Source of the DNA: G963678095 sp963678095
GTDB taxonomy: Bacteria > Bacillota > Negativicutes > Selenomonadales > Selenomonadaceae
Direction of reading: 5' to 3'
Assembly (NCBI GenBank): GCA_963678095.2
Contig: CAXXXP010000001.1
Location: 434,001 to 498,000, forward strand
Length of the DNA stretch: 64,000 bases
Shown here: one piece after another, positions 32,984 to 42,018 of the stretch
Layout: the number at the start of each line of letters is the position of its first letter
How positions within the stretch are numbered: the stretch's first letter is position 1
Translations under genes and position numbers: made by a program
Notes under the pieces: generated by a model
The model's database searches: none
What the model saw: only the letters and a program-made list of their open reading frames with translations
Told to the model about the DNA's origin: nothing

Positions 32984-34708
32984 ATGCGGATACTACATTT
33001 TGAATTTGATAAAGGGTTTTCAAGAAAAATAAAAAAATTTGCAGAGCAAGAAGGGTTTTCCTATACAGCAACAGTTTCTTATGATGAACTTTACCGGGAA
33101 ATTCATTTAGGGGAATTTCAGCTGTTAATTGTGAATGAACAGGTTCGCAAGTTATTTGATGATGCACTGTTGACGCGGATGACCTCCGCTAAATTTATTT
33201 ATCCACCTATTATTGTGATTACGCCTAAAAATAATCAAGAGCTTAAGCAACGCTGTTTTGATCTGGGAATTATGGCGTGTTTTGAAAAAGATGCTTTTGA
33301 GAGTAAGCGGTTCACCAAATATCTTCAAACAATAAAAAAAGAATGGGAAAACATAGAAATATTAAGGGCCTTTAAGATTGCTGTAGTGGATGACAGTCCG
33401 TTGGTCATTGATCTGATCCGGGAATTCTTTTTGTTTCATGGAGTGAAGCGTGTCGACTATTATACTAACCCAGAAGAATTCTTAGAGCAGAGTATGGATT
33501 ATGATTTATTCCTCATTGATCTTGTTATGCCGGAGCGCATGGGGGATGATGTGATCGTTGCCATCCGCAGCAGAAATCCTCAAGGGATTATAATTTTGGT
33601 AACAGCCTATAACAATGGTGATATTTTACCGCATTGTCTAAGTCTTGGCGCGGATGATTTTATTCTTAAGCCGCTGGACTTTAAACTGTTTATGGTAAGA
33701 ATTAATTCATGTATTGAACGTTACTGGCTGAATCAGGAACTGGTGCAAAAGAATAAAAAGCTTTTTGATTTAGCGATTCGCGATAATCTGACAGGACTTT
33801 ACAGCCGGGTTTATTTCAGCCAGGCCTGTAAGAAAAGTGGACGGGAATTTTCCAAAAGCAAAAAACCGATTTCCTTTATCCTAATGGATATTGATTATTT
33901 TAAAAATATTAATGACGAATATGGCCATTTACAGGGCGATTATGTATTAAAAGAAGTTGCGGCAATTTTAAACCGGGTTAGCCGAAAACAGGATTTTGCC
34001 TGTCGCTGGGGTGGGGAAGAATTCATCGTCATGCTGACGAATACGGAATTGGAACAGGCTGTTGATATGGCTGAGCGAATCAGAGGGACTATTCAGCAGC
34101 AACGGCTTAAAAAAATGAAGTCGATCACGGCAAGTTTTGGCGTGACACAGTGGCGGCAAAATGATGATGAGGAAAGCGTATTTAAACGATTGGATAATTC
34201 TCTCTATTTAGCAAAGCTCACCGGCAGAAATAAGGTTGTCAGTAATGAAGAATTGCAGCTCGGTTACCAAGGCAAACCAGTGAGCATAGACTGGGGCCCC
34301 TTTTTTCGTTGTGGGAATCGGCAGCTTGATGAGGATCATTATAAGTTAATTTCATTAGCCAATGAAATCATTGATACGTGCTATAAAGAACATGAGAAGA
34401 AAACGATCTCCTTGCTGTTTAAGGGGTTGATAAAGGATGTCATTGCTCATTTTGCGCGAGAAGAAAGCCTGCTGCAACAAGTGCATTATGAAAAGGTTTA
34501 TGAACATAAGCGCGTTCATGAAAGCTTATTAAAAGGAATATTACTCGTTTTGACAAAATTTGAAGCTGGTGAAATTACCACAAGAGTGGCTGCACAGTAT
34601 TTGGTACAGGAAATTATTATTGGTCACATCATAAAGAAGGATTCGGATTTTTTTTACTTGTTTCGTAGTGAACGAGGTGCAGTAGAAATAGATAATGAAA
34701 TAAAGTAA
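32984..34708 (+). CDS. REC-REC-GGDEF-hemerythrin signalling protein (diguanylate cyclase)
   Basis: 574 aa. Residues 1-120 form a degenerate receiver (LLIVNEQ where the phospho-Asp should be). A proper receiver follows (KIAVVDDSPLVIDLI, phospho-Asp in LFLIDLVMP, Lys in DDFILKPLD), then a GGDEF domain with DIDYFKNINDEYGHLQGD and active-site RWGGEEF, then a C-terminal bacteriohemerythrin: LDEDHYKL, HFAREESLL, HKRVHESL and GHIIKKDSDFF supply the His/Glu/Asp iron ligands. It should make c-di-GMP in response to phosphorylation and O2/NO. Start at ATG 32984 after GAAGGAG; upstream frame is the riboswitch. Confidence 0.92.
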   Translation: MRILHFEFDKGFSRKIKKFAEQEGFSYTATVSYDELYREIHLGEFQLLIVNEQVRKLFDDALLTRMTSAKFIYPPIIVITPKNNQELKQRCFDLGIMACFEKDAFESKRFTKYLQTIKKEWENIEILRAFKIAVVDDSPLVIDLIREFFLFHGVKRVDYYTNPEEFLEQSMDYDLFLIDLVMPERMGDDVIVAIRSRNPQGIIILVTAYNNGDILPHCLSLGADDFILKPLDFKLFMVRINSCIERYWLNQELVQKNKKLFDLAIRDNLTGLYSRVYFSQACKKSGREFSKSKKPISFILMDIDYFKNINDEYGHLQGDYVLKEVAAILNRVSRKQDFACRWGGEEFIVMLTNTELEQAVDMAERIRGTIQQQRLKKMKSITASFGVTQWRQNDDEESVFKRLDNSLYLAKLTGRNKVVSNEELQLGYQGKPVSIDWGPFFRCGNRQLDEDHYKLISLANEIIDTCYKEHEKKTISLLFKGLIKDVIAHFAREESLLQQVHYEKVYEHKRVHESLLKGILLVLTKFEAGEITTRVAAQYLVQEIIIGHIIKKDSDFFYLFRSERGAVEIDNEIK

Positions 34709-34747
34709 AAAAAGGCATGTATGCATTAATTGCACACATGCCTTTTT
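34709..34747. terminator. bidirectional intrinsic terminator
   Basis: AAAAAGGCATGT pairs with ACATGCCTTTTT around a 15-nt loop between two convergent genes, with A and T runs on the two sides. Confidence 0.88.
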
Positions 34748-35686
34748 CTAGATTCGTACAGGGCAGATGTAGCCGAGAAATACAAAGCCCTTTTTATCAG
34801 GGCTCTTGAGGGTCTCGATGGATAAGGTGTCTGTATGAGGATAGAGATCAGCGCTTCGGCTGTCAACGACAATGGAGCCATTGCTGATAGCGCGTACAAT
34901 TCCGACCTTAACCAGGCTTGTTGTCGGATTTACTTGCAGCAATAACGCGCCTACTTGTGCATCCGCCGGAGTGTTTTTTGTTACCCAGCCGCTTTTTTGT
35001 GCATTTACCAACCAGTCGGTAACTTTTCCGTGCCAGTTAACACCAGGAGCCGGGGCAATCTGATCAAATTCTTTCAAGATATAGGTGATGGACCAATATT
35101 CGCGAAAACCCTTGTAGGATGGTTCTTTGGTTGCCATTTGACTTTCGAGGGATACCTGATATTTTGCTGGATTTTGATCATATTCACTTTGCCGTAGCGG
35201 CCAAATATAACCAGTAAATTTTCTGGTCCCCATTTTAATCATATCATCATAGGAAATTGCCCGCAGAGTAGTTTTTCCCCAGCCGTCCGTAACCGTGGCT
35301 TTGCAGGTTTTGCCGCCGAAAAAGAATTTCATCGAGTCGACAGTGTTGCCGACATTGTTTTCTTCTACGATGATTTTATCAGCTAGGACATGCCGAACGA
35401 TGGCGACATGCCCGTCAGTCCGGTCATTGTTTTGCCATTCGGCGATGGCACCGGGAACGACGCTGTGGACTTCAGTCGTTACCACCCAGCCAGCTTTTTG
35501 GGCCTGAATCACCCAGTCGTAATTGTAATTCAGCCAGTTTACATGAGGCTCAGGTGAAAGTTTTTCGAATTCCTGAGCGGCGTATTTGGCACAAATTCCA
35601 TCGGGGAGGCTGTGCCAGTCATCGGCAAAGGCCATTGTTGGGATTCCGAGAATTAAAATAATCGCAAGCAGAGTTCTTTTTAACAT
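34748..35686 (-). CDS. exported protein with two CHAP-like domains, second degenerate
   Basis: A 312-aa secreted protein (signal peptide LKRTLLAIILILGIPTMAFA). Two tandem CHAP-like modules: the first (about 28-165) has the catalytic-type Cys in GICAKYAAQEF and His in DGHVAIVRHV, followed by EENN. The second (about 190-312) keeps the scaffold (NW ... WLVNAQKSGWV ... VGIVRAI) but has YWSITYILKEF and LVKVGIV where Cys and His should be, so it cannot be an amidase of the CHAP type and may bind instead. CHAP domains cleave peptidoglycan peptides. Next to c-di-GMP genes. Confidence 0.75.
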   Translation of the reverse strand: MLKRTLLAIILILGIPTMAFADDWHSLPDGICAKYAAQEFEKLSPEPHVNWLNYNYDWVIQAQKAGWVVTTEVHSVVPGAIAEWQNNDRTDGHVAIVRHVLADKIIVEENNVGNTVDSMKFFFGGKTCKATVTDGWGKTTLRAISYDDMIKMGTRKFTGYIWPLRQSEYDQNPAKYQVSLESQMATKEPSYKGFREYWSITYILKEFDQIAPAPGVNWHGKVTDWLVNAQKSGWVTKNTPADAQVGALLLQVNPTTSLVKVGIVRAISNGSIVVDSRSADLYPHTDTLSIETLKSPDKKGFVFLGYICPVRI

Positions 35687-35806
35687 AAAGCATCTCCTGT
35701 CGGGTAATGTTTATTTGATCATTGATTTTATCTTTGAACATCCCGGTCAGTCTGTAAATGCATTAAAATGAGGCATAAGGAGGTCGGGCTGAGAGGGAAT
35801 GATATT

Positions 35807-36478
35807 TTAATAAGCACTGTTTTTGGGGGGCGTCTTTTGGTCTGCTGGAGGACGTTTGTTTTTGTACATCATTTGATCCGCTTGCACAATTAGATCTTTT
35901 ATTGGTGGCTTGTTGCCATAATGGATTGCAAAGCCATAGGAAACAGAGATTGGCAAAGAAAGGCGCTGCGACAATATGTCTAATTTGTGCTTTATTTCTC
36001 TGATATATAGCTGCATTTTCATTTTATCGGCATTATATTGAAGAATGAGAAATTCATCCCCACCCCAGCGGGAAATAATGAGTGGGGATTTTTGGCTGGC
36101 AAGGAGTATGGCGGCTATTTCTTTGAGAACAAGATCGCCCTGCATATGTCCGTAAGCATCATTGATGTTTTTAAACTTATCGCAGTCCAAAAGCAAGATG
36201 GCGATAGGAGAACAATTTTTATGGGGATGCTTTAATAGCTTTGTGAATTTTTGATACATAAACCGGCGATTGTAAAGATGGGTTAAAATATCGCGTTCGG
36301 AATAAAATTTTACTTGATCATATTTTTTGCCAAACAAGTAAAAAACAGGTAAGGCGCATAACGCGGGGATTGGCAGAGCTGTAAAGGGGTAGTCCAAATA
36401 TATGTAAGCTAATATACGACCGATTATAGTAATGGAGATAACAAGTGAAATGCCAATGATTCGTCCTGTATACGTCAT
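35807..36478 (-). CDS. membrane GGDEF protein (diguanylate cyclase)
   Basis: A 223-aa protein: two N-terminal membrane helices (IGISLVISITIIGRILAYIY and LPIPALCALPVFYLFG), then a GGDEF domain starting DILTHLYNRRF, with DCDKFKNINDAYGHMQGD and intact active site RWGGDEF. No sensor domain is apparent beyond the membrane part, so it is a short DGC. The I-site RxxD five residues before the active site is not evident. ATG after GAGG. It and the GGDEF-hemerythrin gene flank the CHAP-like gene. Confidence 0.9.
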   Translation of the reverse strand: MTYTGRIIGISLVISITIIGRILAYIYLDYPFTALPIPALCALPVFYLFGKKYDQVKFYSERDILTHLYNRRFMYQKFTKLLKHPHKNCSPIAILLLDCDKFKNINDAYGHMQGDLVLKEIAAILLASQKSPLIISRWGGDEFLILQYNADKMKMQLYIREIKHKLDILSQRLSLPISVSYGFAIHYGNKPPIKDLIVQADQMMYKNKRPPADQKTPPKNSAY

Positions 36479-36649
36479 AAAAACCTCAGTATTTATATAG
36501 TATCTTGTGCTGGGAACGATAGGTTCATGTATTGTATTCTTTATTTGGTAAATAATATCATATTTAAGTAAAAATGTTTAGTGAATTTCGAAAAATAAAT
36601 AGCAAAAGTTGGCCGAGAGTAGGAGTGGCTTTGGTGTATATAATATATA

Positions 36650-37288
36650 TTATTTTTTCAAAACCACGCCAAGCAGGCTTATAAGGGCGATTGCCTGGGC
36701 CGGGGCAATGATACAGCCCTGAAGCTCCCGGGGGGTCAGCCCCAGCTGGTAAAACTGGCAGGAACTCAGATCTATGCCAGCGAGCTTGGTTCCGGAAAAC
36801 TGTGCCTTGTCGATATCGCAGCGGGAAAATTCTACGTCCGTCAGCTGCGCCCGATAAAAATCGGCTTCAGTCAAGGTGGTTTTCTCAAAAGTTACCTTGC
36901 GGCATTTTGCCTGGCTGAGAAGCAGGTAAGGGGCTATACAATCCTCAAATAAGGTGTGCTGCAGACTGCTTTCGGTCAAATCGGAACCGGTCAGTTTACA
37001 GCTTTTCAGCTCGACGCGATCCATGAAACCTTGCTGGAATTTCAGATTGGAAAGATCGCAGTGGTCAAACAGCGTGTCCGTAATTTTCCCGGACAGCATT
37101 TGTCCCCCGGTAAAAACAACATTTTTGAAGATGACATGCCGGATATCGATGTTGCGTGCTTCCTGGGCATTGATGACGCAGTCCTGAATCAGGCAGTCGC
37201 TGATAAAATCCTCCTCGCAAAACAGATCAATCGTGGCCTCTGGCAGTGATGCCGGCAGGTGTGGGGGAATTCTTTTTTGTTTTTGCAT
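36650..37288 (-). CDS. pentapeptide-repeat protein
   Basis: A 212-aa protein with roughly 20 A(D/N)LxX-like pentapeptides between residues 25 and 185 (CDLSNLKFQQ, CKLTGSDLTESSL, TTLTEADFYRAQLTDVEF, TKLAGIDLSSCQF), expected to fold as a right-handed quadrilateral beta-helix. The C terminus is hydrophobic (AIALISLLGVVLKK). Some relatives mimic DNA and protect gyrase, others have no known role; nothing here decides. ATG after AGGAGG. It is the last gene before the aro/pil block, in the opposite direction to it. Confidence 0.85.
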   Translation of the reverse strand: MQKQKRIPPHLPASLPEATIDLFCEEDFISDCLIQDCVINAQEARNIDIRHVIFKNVVFTGGQMLSGKITDTLFDHCDLSNLKFQQGFMDRVELKSCKLTGSDLTESSLQHTLFEDCIAPYLLLSQAKCRKVTFEKTTLTEADFYRAQLTDVEFSRCDIDKAQFSGTKLAGIDLSSCQFYQLGLTPRELQGCIIAPAQAIALISLLGVVLKK

Positions 37289-37502
37289 GTTGAAGCCTCC
37301 TGAAAATATGGGATTTCACAATTTGCATGTTCATTGTAGTAAATGGTAGCACAAATCAGAGGATTTTTATATGTTTTTGTACAGGACTTGTTGGAGCCGG
37401 GTGTAAATGGAAGGAAATAAGCTAAAGAGTTGGAAAATTGAAAAATTTTATGATTGCAAGAACAGCTCGATTGGAGTAAGATAGAACAATGGAGGGATGA
37501 AG

Positions 37503-38360
37503 TTGACATTTACAGGCAAAACAAAGAATTTGGGCATTATCGGCTACCCGATTGCGCATTCCTTATCTCCGGCAATTCAAGGGGCGGCAATTGAGACAGC
37601 CGGAATGGATTATTCCTATATAGCAATGCCGGTAGCGCCAGAGAAACTATCACTGGCTGTGACTGGTTTAGCGAGTCTCGGCTTCAGCGGTTTTAATGTA
37701 ACGATACCGCATAAAGTTGCCATTATGGAATATCTTGATGAAATCGATGAAAGTGCCCGGATGATCGGCGCCGTCAATACGGTTGCCGTCCGCGACGGGA
37801 AGCTTTATGGCTATAATACGGATTGTACTGGCTTTATGGCACCGCTGCATAAGCAGGGGGTTTCGATGAAGGGAAAGCGTGCGGTACTGCTTGGCGCCGG
37901 AGGCGCTGCCCGGGCCATTATCTGGGGATTGATAATGGACGGCGTACAGGGAATTGAGATTGGCGTTCGCAATCCAGAAAAAGTAGAGCCTTTGGCAGCA
38001 GCCTTTCGCAAGTATGTGACGATTGAGGTTAAAAACTGGGAAGATGCAGCCTTTGAGCGAAAGATCGAGCTGGCGGATCTGATTGTCAATACGACGCCAC
38101 TGGGCATGGCACCGCATATCGACGAGATGCCAAGGATTAACTGGGAGTATGTGAAAAAGGAAACCTTTCTATATGACATCATTTATGTGCCGCAAATGAC
38201 AAAGTTTTTGCAGATGGCACAGCAAAATGGCAATCCGGTGCTAAATGGCGAGGGCATGCTTGTTGAACAGGGTGCTGCCGCATTTAAGATCTGGACGGGC
38301 TGTGAAGCGGATGTCGAAGTGATGACAAAAGAATTAAGAACATATTTGAGAAATTTGTAA
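37503..38360 (+). CDS. aroE: shikimate dehydrogenase
   Basis: A 285-aa NADP-dependent enzyme that reduces 3-dehydroshikimate to shikimate. Visible are GYPIAHSLSPAIQ (substrate binding), GFNVTIPHK with the catalytic Lys, NTDCTGF, the nucleotide loop LLGAGGAARAI and the end motif NGEGMLVEQGAAAFKIW. A TTG start at 37503 is preferred, 7 bp after GGAGG; the ATG two codons upstream sits immediately on the ribosome site. First gene of the aro/pil region and likely transcribed with pilB (56 bp downstream). Confidence 0.95.
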   Translation: MTFTGKTKNLGIIGYPIAHSLSPAIQGAAIETAGMDYSYIAMPVAPEKLSLAVTGLASLGFSGFNVTIPHKVAIMEYLDEIDESARMIGAVNTVAVRDGKLYGYNTDCTGFMAPLHKQGVSMKGKRAVLLGAGGAARAIIWGLIMDGVQGIEIGVRNPEKVEPLAAAFRKYVTIEVKNWEDAAFERKIELADLIVNTTPLGMAPHIDEMPRINWEYVKKETFLYDIIYVPQMTKFLQMAQQNGNPVLNGEGMLVEQGAAAFKIWTGCEADVEVMTKELRTYLRNL

Positions 38361-38416
38361 ATGCTGAGTACGGTGGGCTTCAATAAATAAATTTTACTTA
38401 CAAAGCGGGTGAATTT

Positions 38417-39685
38417 ATGGAGCAATCGGATCCACAGGCAATTCAAATGATGACAGCGAAGATCCTGCAGCAAATGCCGCATGGCGCAGAAGCAGGATCA
38501 AATGGACTACAGCGCCCGGGCAATGCCCCGGCCGCCTCCCTGGTCGACCATCTGGTCGAGGAGGCAGTGCAGTCCGGAGCAAGCGATATTCATATTGAAC
38601 CGCAGGAGGAAGCACTTCGCATACGATTTCGGATTGATGGCAGGTTATGTGAGCGGCATGTACTTCCTTTGGGGGTACATGCCGTTGTTGTTTCCCGGAC
38701 AAAAATAATCAGTTTGCTGGATATTACAGAAAAACGCCTGCCGCAGGATGGAAGGTTTATGTATGAATATGATGGGCAGCATATTGACGTGCGTGTTTCA
38801 ACGATGCCGCAGTTCAATGGCGAAAAAGTCGTGCTGAGAATTTTAAATGCAGCGCGCTGCTTGCTGGAACTGGATAAGCTGGGTTTTTCTCCCGCGAACA
38901 GGCGGGCCTTTGCGCAGTTGATCCATAAACCCCATGGTATGATTCTTGTCAGTGGGCCGGTGAATTCCGGCAAAACTACCACGCTCTATGCGGCGCTAAG
39001 AGAACTAAGCTCCGTGTGCAGCAATATTGTCACCCTTGAGGACCCGGTCGAATACTGCCTGCCGGGGATCAATCAGATTCCTGTCGGTGCCGGAGCAAAG
39101 CTGACCTTTCCGCTTGGTTTGCGGGCCGTTCTCCGGCAGGATCCTGACGTGATTATGGTTGGGGAAATTCGCGATGCCGAGACGGCAGGAATTGCTATTC
39201 GCGCCGCACTAACCGGCCATCTGGTCTTCACTACGCTTCATACAGGCGATGCGGTTGGTAGTATCTTTCGTCTGTTGGATATGGGGGTTGAGTCTTATCT
39301 TGTAGCTGATGCTATCCGTGGAGTTTTGGCCCAGCGCCTTGTGCGCCGCCTGTGCCCGCACTGCCGTAAGGCATATTCACTGCCGGCTGATTCGCCGGCA
39401 GTTCTTTTTTTCGGCGAAAAATGTCAGCCGGGCCAGCGATTTTTTCGGTCTGTCGGCTGCAGCCAATGTTGTCAGACCGGCTATTGTGGACGGCTCGCAA
39501 TTCATGAACTGCTACTCTTTGACAATTCACTGCGGCAACGACTGCAGTCGGCGGAGGCTATGTTTAAACTGCAAGAATTTGTCTGGAAACAGATGGTAAC
39601 GATGCCGACCGATGGACTGGAAAAGGCTGCTGCCGGCGAGACTTCGCTGGAAGAGGTAATGCGGGTGACCTGCGATGGTGAATAA
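38417..39685 (+). CDS. pilB: type IV pilus assembly ATPase PilB (short N terminus)
   Basis: A 422-aa GspE/PilB hexameric ATPase powering pilus extension. SDIHIEPQEEALRIRFRIDG is the N-terminal domain of the core. Walker A is GPVNSGKTTTLYA (Val-Asn replace the usual Thr-Gly), and the Asp box TLEDPVEY, Walker B DPDVIMVGEIRDAET and His box TTLHTGDAV follow. A C-terminal zinc site has LCPHC and GCSQCCQTGYCGR. It lacks the 150-residue N-terminal MshEN-type domain of most PilB proteins, as in ComGA. Overlaps pilT by 11 bp. Confidence 0.93.
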   Translation: MEQSDPQAIQMMTAKILQQMPHGAEAGSNGLQRPGNAPAASLVDHLVEEAVQSGASDIHIEPQEEALRIRFRIDGRLCERHVLPLGVHAVVVSRTKIISLLDITEKRLPQDGRFMYEYDGQHIDVRVSTMPQFNGEKVVLRILNAARCLLELDKLGFSPANRRAFAQLIHKPHGMILVSGPVNSGKTTTLYAALRELSSVCSNIVTLEDPVEYCLPGINQIPVGAGAKLTFPLGLRAVLRQDPDVIMVGEIRDAETAGIAIRAALTGHLVFTTLHTGDAVGSIFRLLDMGVESYLVADAIRGVLAQRLVRRLCPHCRKAYSLPADSPAVLFFGEKCQPGQRFFRSVGCSQCCQTGYCGRLAIHELLLFDNSLRQRLQSAEAMFKLQEFVWKQMVTMPTDGLEKAAAGETSLEEVMRVTCDGE

Positions 39686-40727
39686 AGCAACCGAGATTTT
39701 TCGTCAGAAAACACTGGCGGCTGCTGTCCTAGCCGGGGCTTCGGATTTGCATCTTTCGCCAGGATCGCCACCGTCACTTCGCGTTGATGGCAGTCTGCAC
39801 TATCTTGAACAGCCCTTAATTACGGCTGATTTGATGGCCGATGTCTTTCAGAGCATTGCGGGGGAAAAAGAATTGTCTGAATTTACAGAGTACGGCGAGG
39901 TGGATTTTGCTTATATGGAGCAGGATCGTCGGTTTCGGATGAATGCTTTTCGCCATCAGCGTGGTATTTCACTAGCTATTCGCATCCTTGCCGCTAAAAT
40001 CCCGCAACTTAATGATCTCGGTCAGCCCCCGGGGCTGCTGCGTCTGCTACAGAAGCGTCATGGATTATTGCTGATAACAGGGGCGACTGGATCTGGTAAA
40101 TCTACTACGCTGGCGGCTATTATTGATGTCTTTAACCGGACCCAGGCACTGCATATTGTCACACTGGAGGATCCTGTTGAATATCTGCACCCGCATCTTC
40201 AGAGTATCATCGAGCAACGTGAGGCCGGCCGTGATTTTAAGTCGTTTCCGGCAGCTCTTCGTTCGGTGCTGCGTGAAGATCCGGATGTGATTATGGTGGG
40301 AGAACTGCGTGATGCCTCTACCATTCAGACAGCGCTTATCGCGGCCGAAACCGGGCATCTCGTGCTGGCCACACTGCACACGGCCGATACTAGCGAGGCC
40401 GTCCTGCGGCTGACGGGAATGTTTCCTTCCCATCAACAGGAACAGATCCGCCTGCAGCTCTCGCTCGTTCTGCTCGGGATTACCTCGCAGCAGCTGCTCC
40501 CGAGGAAAAGCGGCTCTGGACGCATATGTGCTGTTGAAGTATTACAGGCGGTGCCGGCCATCCGGAATCTGATCCGTGAAGGCAGGCCACAGCAGATTTT
40601 TTCGCAGATGCAGATGGGACGGGCTGCAGGCATGCAGACAATGGATATGGCAATAAGAGAACTGCTGGCAGCCGGACAGATTACACGGAGCGCAGCCAAT
40701 CTGTACAGTAAAACAGAAATCTTTTGA
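39675..40727 (+). CDS. pilT: pilus retraction ATPase PilT
   Basis: A 350-aa ATPase with ASDLHLSPGSPPSLRVDG, Walker A GATGSGKSTTLAAI, Asp box TLEDPVEY, Walker B DPDVIMVGELRD and the AETGHLVLATLHT histidine box. This is the PilT length and order. It depolymerises type IV pili, giving twitching motility and DNA uptake force. Starts inside the end of pilB (translational coupling) and is followed by pilC after 33 bp. Confidence 0.95.
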   Translation: MVNKATEIFRQKTLAAAVLAGASDLHLSPGSPPSLRVDGSLHYLEQPLITADLMADVFQSIAGEKELSEFTEYGEVDFAYMEQDRRFRMNAFRHQRGISLAIRILAAKIPQLNDLGQPPGLLRLLQKRHGLLLITGATGSGKSTTLAAIIDVFNRTQALHIVTLEDPVEYLHPHLQSIIEQREAGRDFKSFPAALRSVLREDPDVIMVGELRDASTIQTALIAAETGHLVLATLHTADTSEAVLRLTGMFPSHQQEQIRLQLSLVLLGITSQQLLPRKSGSGRICAVEVLQAVPAIRNLIREGRPQQIFSQMQMGRAAGMQTMDMAIRELLAAGQITRSAANLYSKTEIF

Positions 40728-40760
40728 TGGCCGCTGCCTGTCAGTTGAAAGGAGACGGGG

Positions 40761-41972
40761 ATGAATAGATACAAATATCAGGCCCGGGACCATCGGGGAA
40801 TTGGTTTTGCCGGAGAGGTTGAAGCGGAAAATTTGCGGGATGCAGCGAGTCTGATTCGCCAGCGAGGCTGGTTTGTTACCAAGCTGATACGGGTTAGACG
40901 CTGGCGATATGATCTTTGTCATCAGTCCTATATGCATTCGCCCCGGCAGCGTGATTTTGTCCTGCTTTGCCGCGAAATTTCTGTGCTGCTGCGGGCAGGC
41001 GTGCCTCTGCTGGATACAATCGGAAGTATGACAAAGCAGGCGGAAGATCCGATGATACGAAAAGCATTGGCGGAGGTTTTTCGCCATCTGCAGGCAGGAG
41101 CGGGTTTTGCTGCCGCCTTGAAGCTTACCGGGAATGTTTTCCCGGCAGATATGATTTCTCTGGCCGCAGCAGGGGAAGCCAGTGGCTGCCTTGATGCGGC
41201 CTTTGATCGGCTGGCAGATTATTTGGAGCGCAGTTATGAGATCACGGAAAAAGTAAAATCGGCACTTTTTTATCCCTTCTTGCTGCTGCTGGTAAGTATG
41301 GCAACCTTGGCTTTTTTGATAATTTTTGTATTGCCGGTATTTGCTGTCTTGTTTGAAAATTTGCATACGGTTTTGCCGCTGCCGACCCAAATTCTGCTGA
41401 CGGCAGGCCGCCTGGCCGGCGATTTCCGGGGGACTGTTTTTTTGCTTTTGGGGCTGGTAGCTGGTCTAGGCGTTTTTGTTTTTAGACAGCCTCAATGGCA
41501 GCGCAGACTTGATGCATGGTTTTTACGGCTGCCGCTCTGGGGCAGGTTTTATCGGCGGGCCGTTTCGCTGCGCATCAGCAGCATGCTTTCGTTGTTGCTT
41601 GGCGGAGGCATTGCGGTTGACGATGCGGTCGGACTGGTACAGGAATCTGTAAAGAACAGCTGCTTTTCAGCGGCGCTAAAATCGGCGCAGCAGGATTTGC
41701 AGCGTGGGTATGTGCTTTCCCGGGCATTGGCAGCAAGCGGGTTATTTGAACCGATGTTTTTGCAGCTATTGGAAACAGGCGAGATGGCGGGAACTCTTGA
41801 GCTTATGCTGGAAAAGATTAGCAGGTTTTATGAAATGATGTTGGCCCGGGAGGCAGAACGTCTGACGGCAATGCTTGAACCCTTGCTGCTCCTGTTTATG
41901 GGGAGTGCCATTGGCTTTATTGTGCTCTCACTGGCGCTGCCGTTATTTGATGCAGTAACTGCAGCTTACTGA
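40761..41972 (+). CDS. pilC: pilus inner-membrane platform protein PilC
   Basis: A 403-aa GspF/PilC protein. The short N-terminal KYQARDHRGIGFAGEVEA segment is typical. Two homologous helical domains (first beginning DFVLLCREISVLLRAGVPLL, second SLRISSMLSLLLGGGIAVDD) alternate with three membrane helices (LFYPFLLLLVSMATLAFLII; TVFLLLGLVAGLGVFVF; LLLLFMGSAIGFIVLSLAL). It couples PilB/PilT to the PilM-N-O complex. ATG after AAAGGAGA. Confidence 0.94.
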   Translation: MNRYKYQARDHRGIGFAGEVEAENLRDAASLIRQRGWFVTKLIRVRRWRYDLCHQSYMHSPRQRDFVLLCREISVLLRAGVPLLDTIGSMTKQAEDPMIRKALAEVFRHLQAGAGFAAALKLTGNVFPADMISLAAAGEASGCLDAAFDRLADYLERSYEITEKVKSALFYPFLLLLVSMATLAFLIIFVLPVFAVLFENLHTVLPLPTQILLTAGRLAGDFRGTVFLLLGLVAGLGVFVFRQPQWQRRLDAWFLRLPLWGRFYRRAVSLRISSMLSLLLGGGIAVDDAVGLVQESVKNSCFSAALKSAQQDLQRGYVLSRALAASGLFEPMFLQLLETGEMAGTLELMLEKISRFYEMMLAREAERLTAMLEPLLLLFMGSAIGFIVLSLALPLFDAVTAAY

Positions 41973-42018
41973 GCAAAGGCCAGAAAATTGCAGTGTAGGG
42001 AAAATTATTTCAGGGGAG

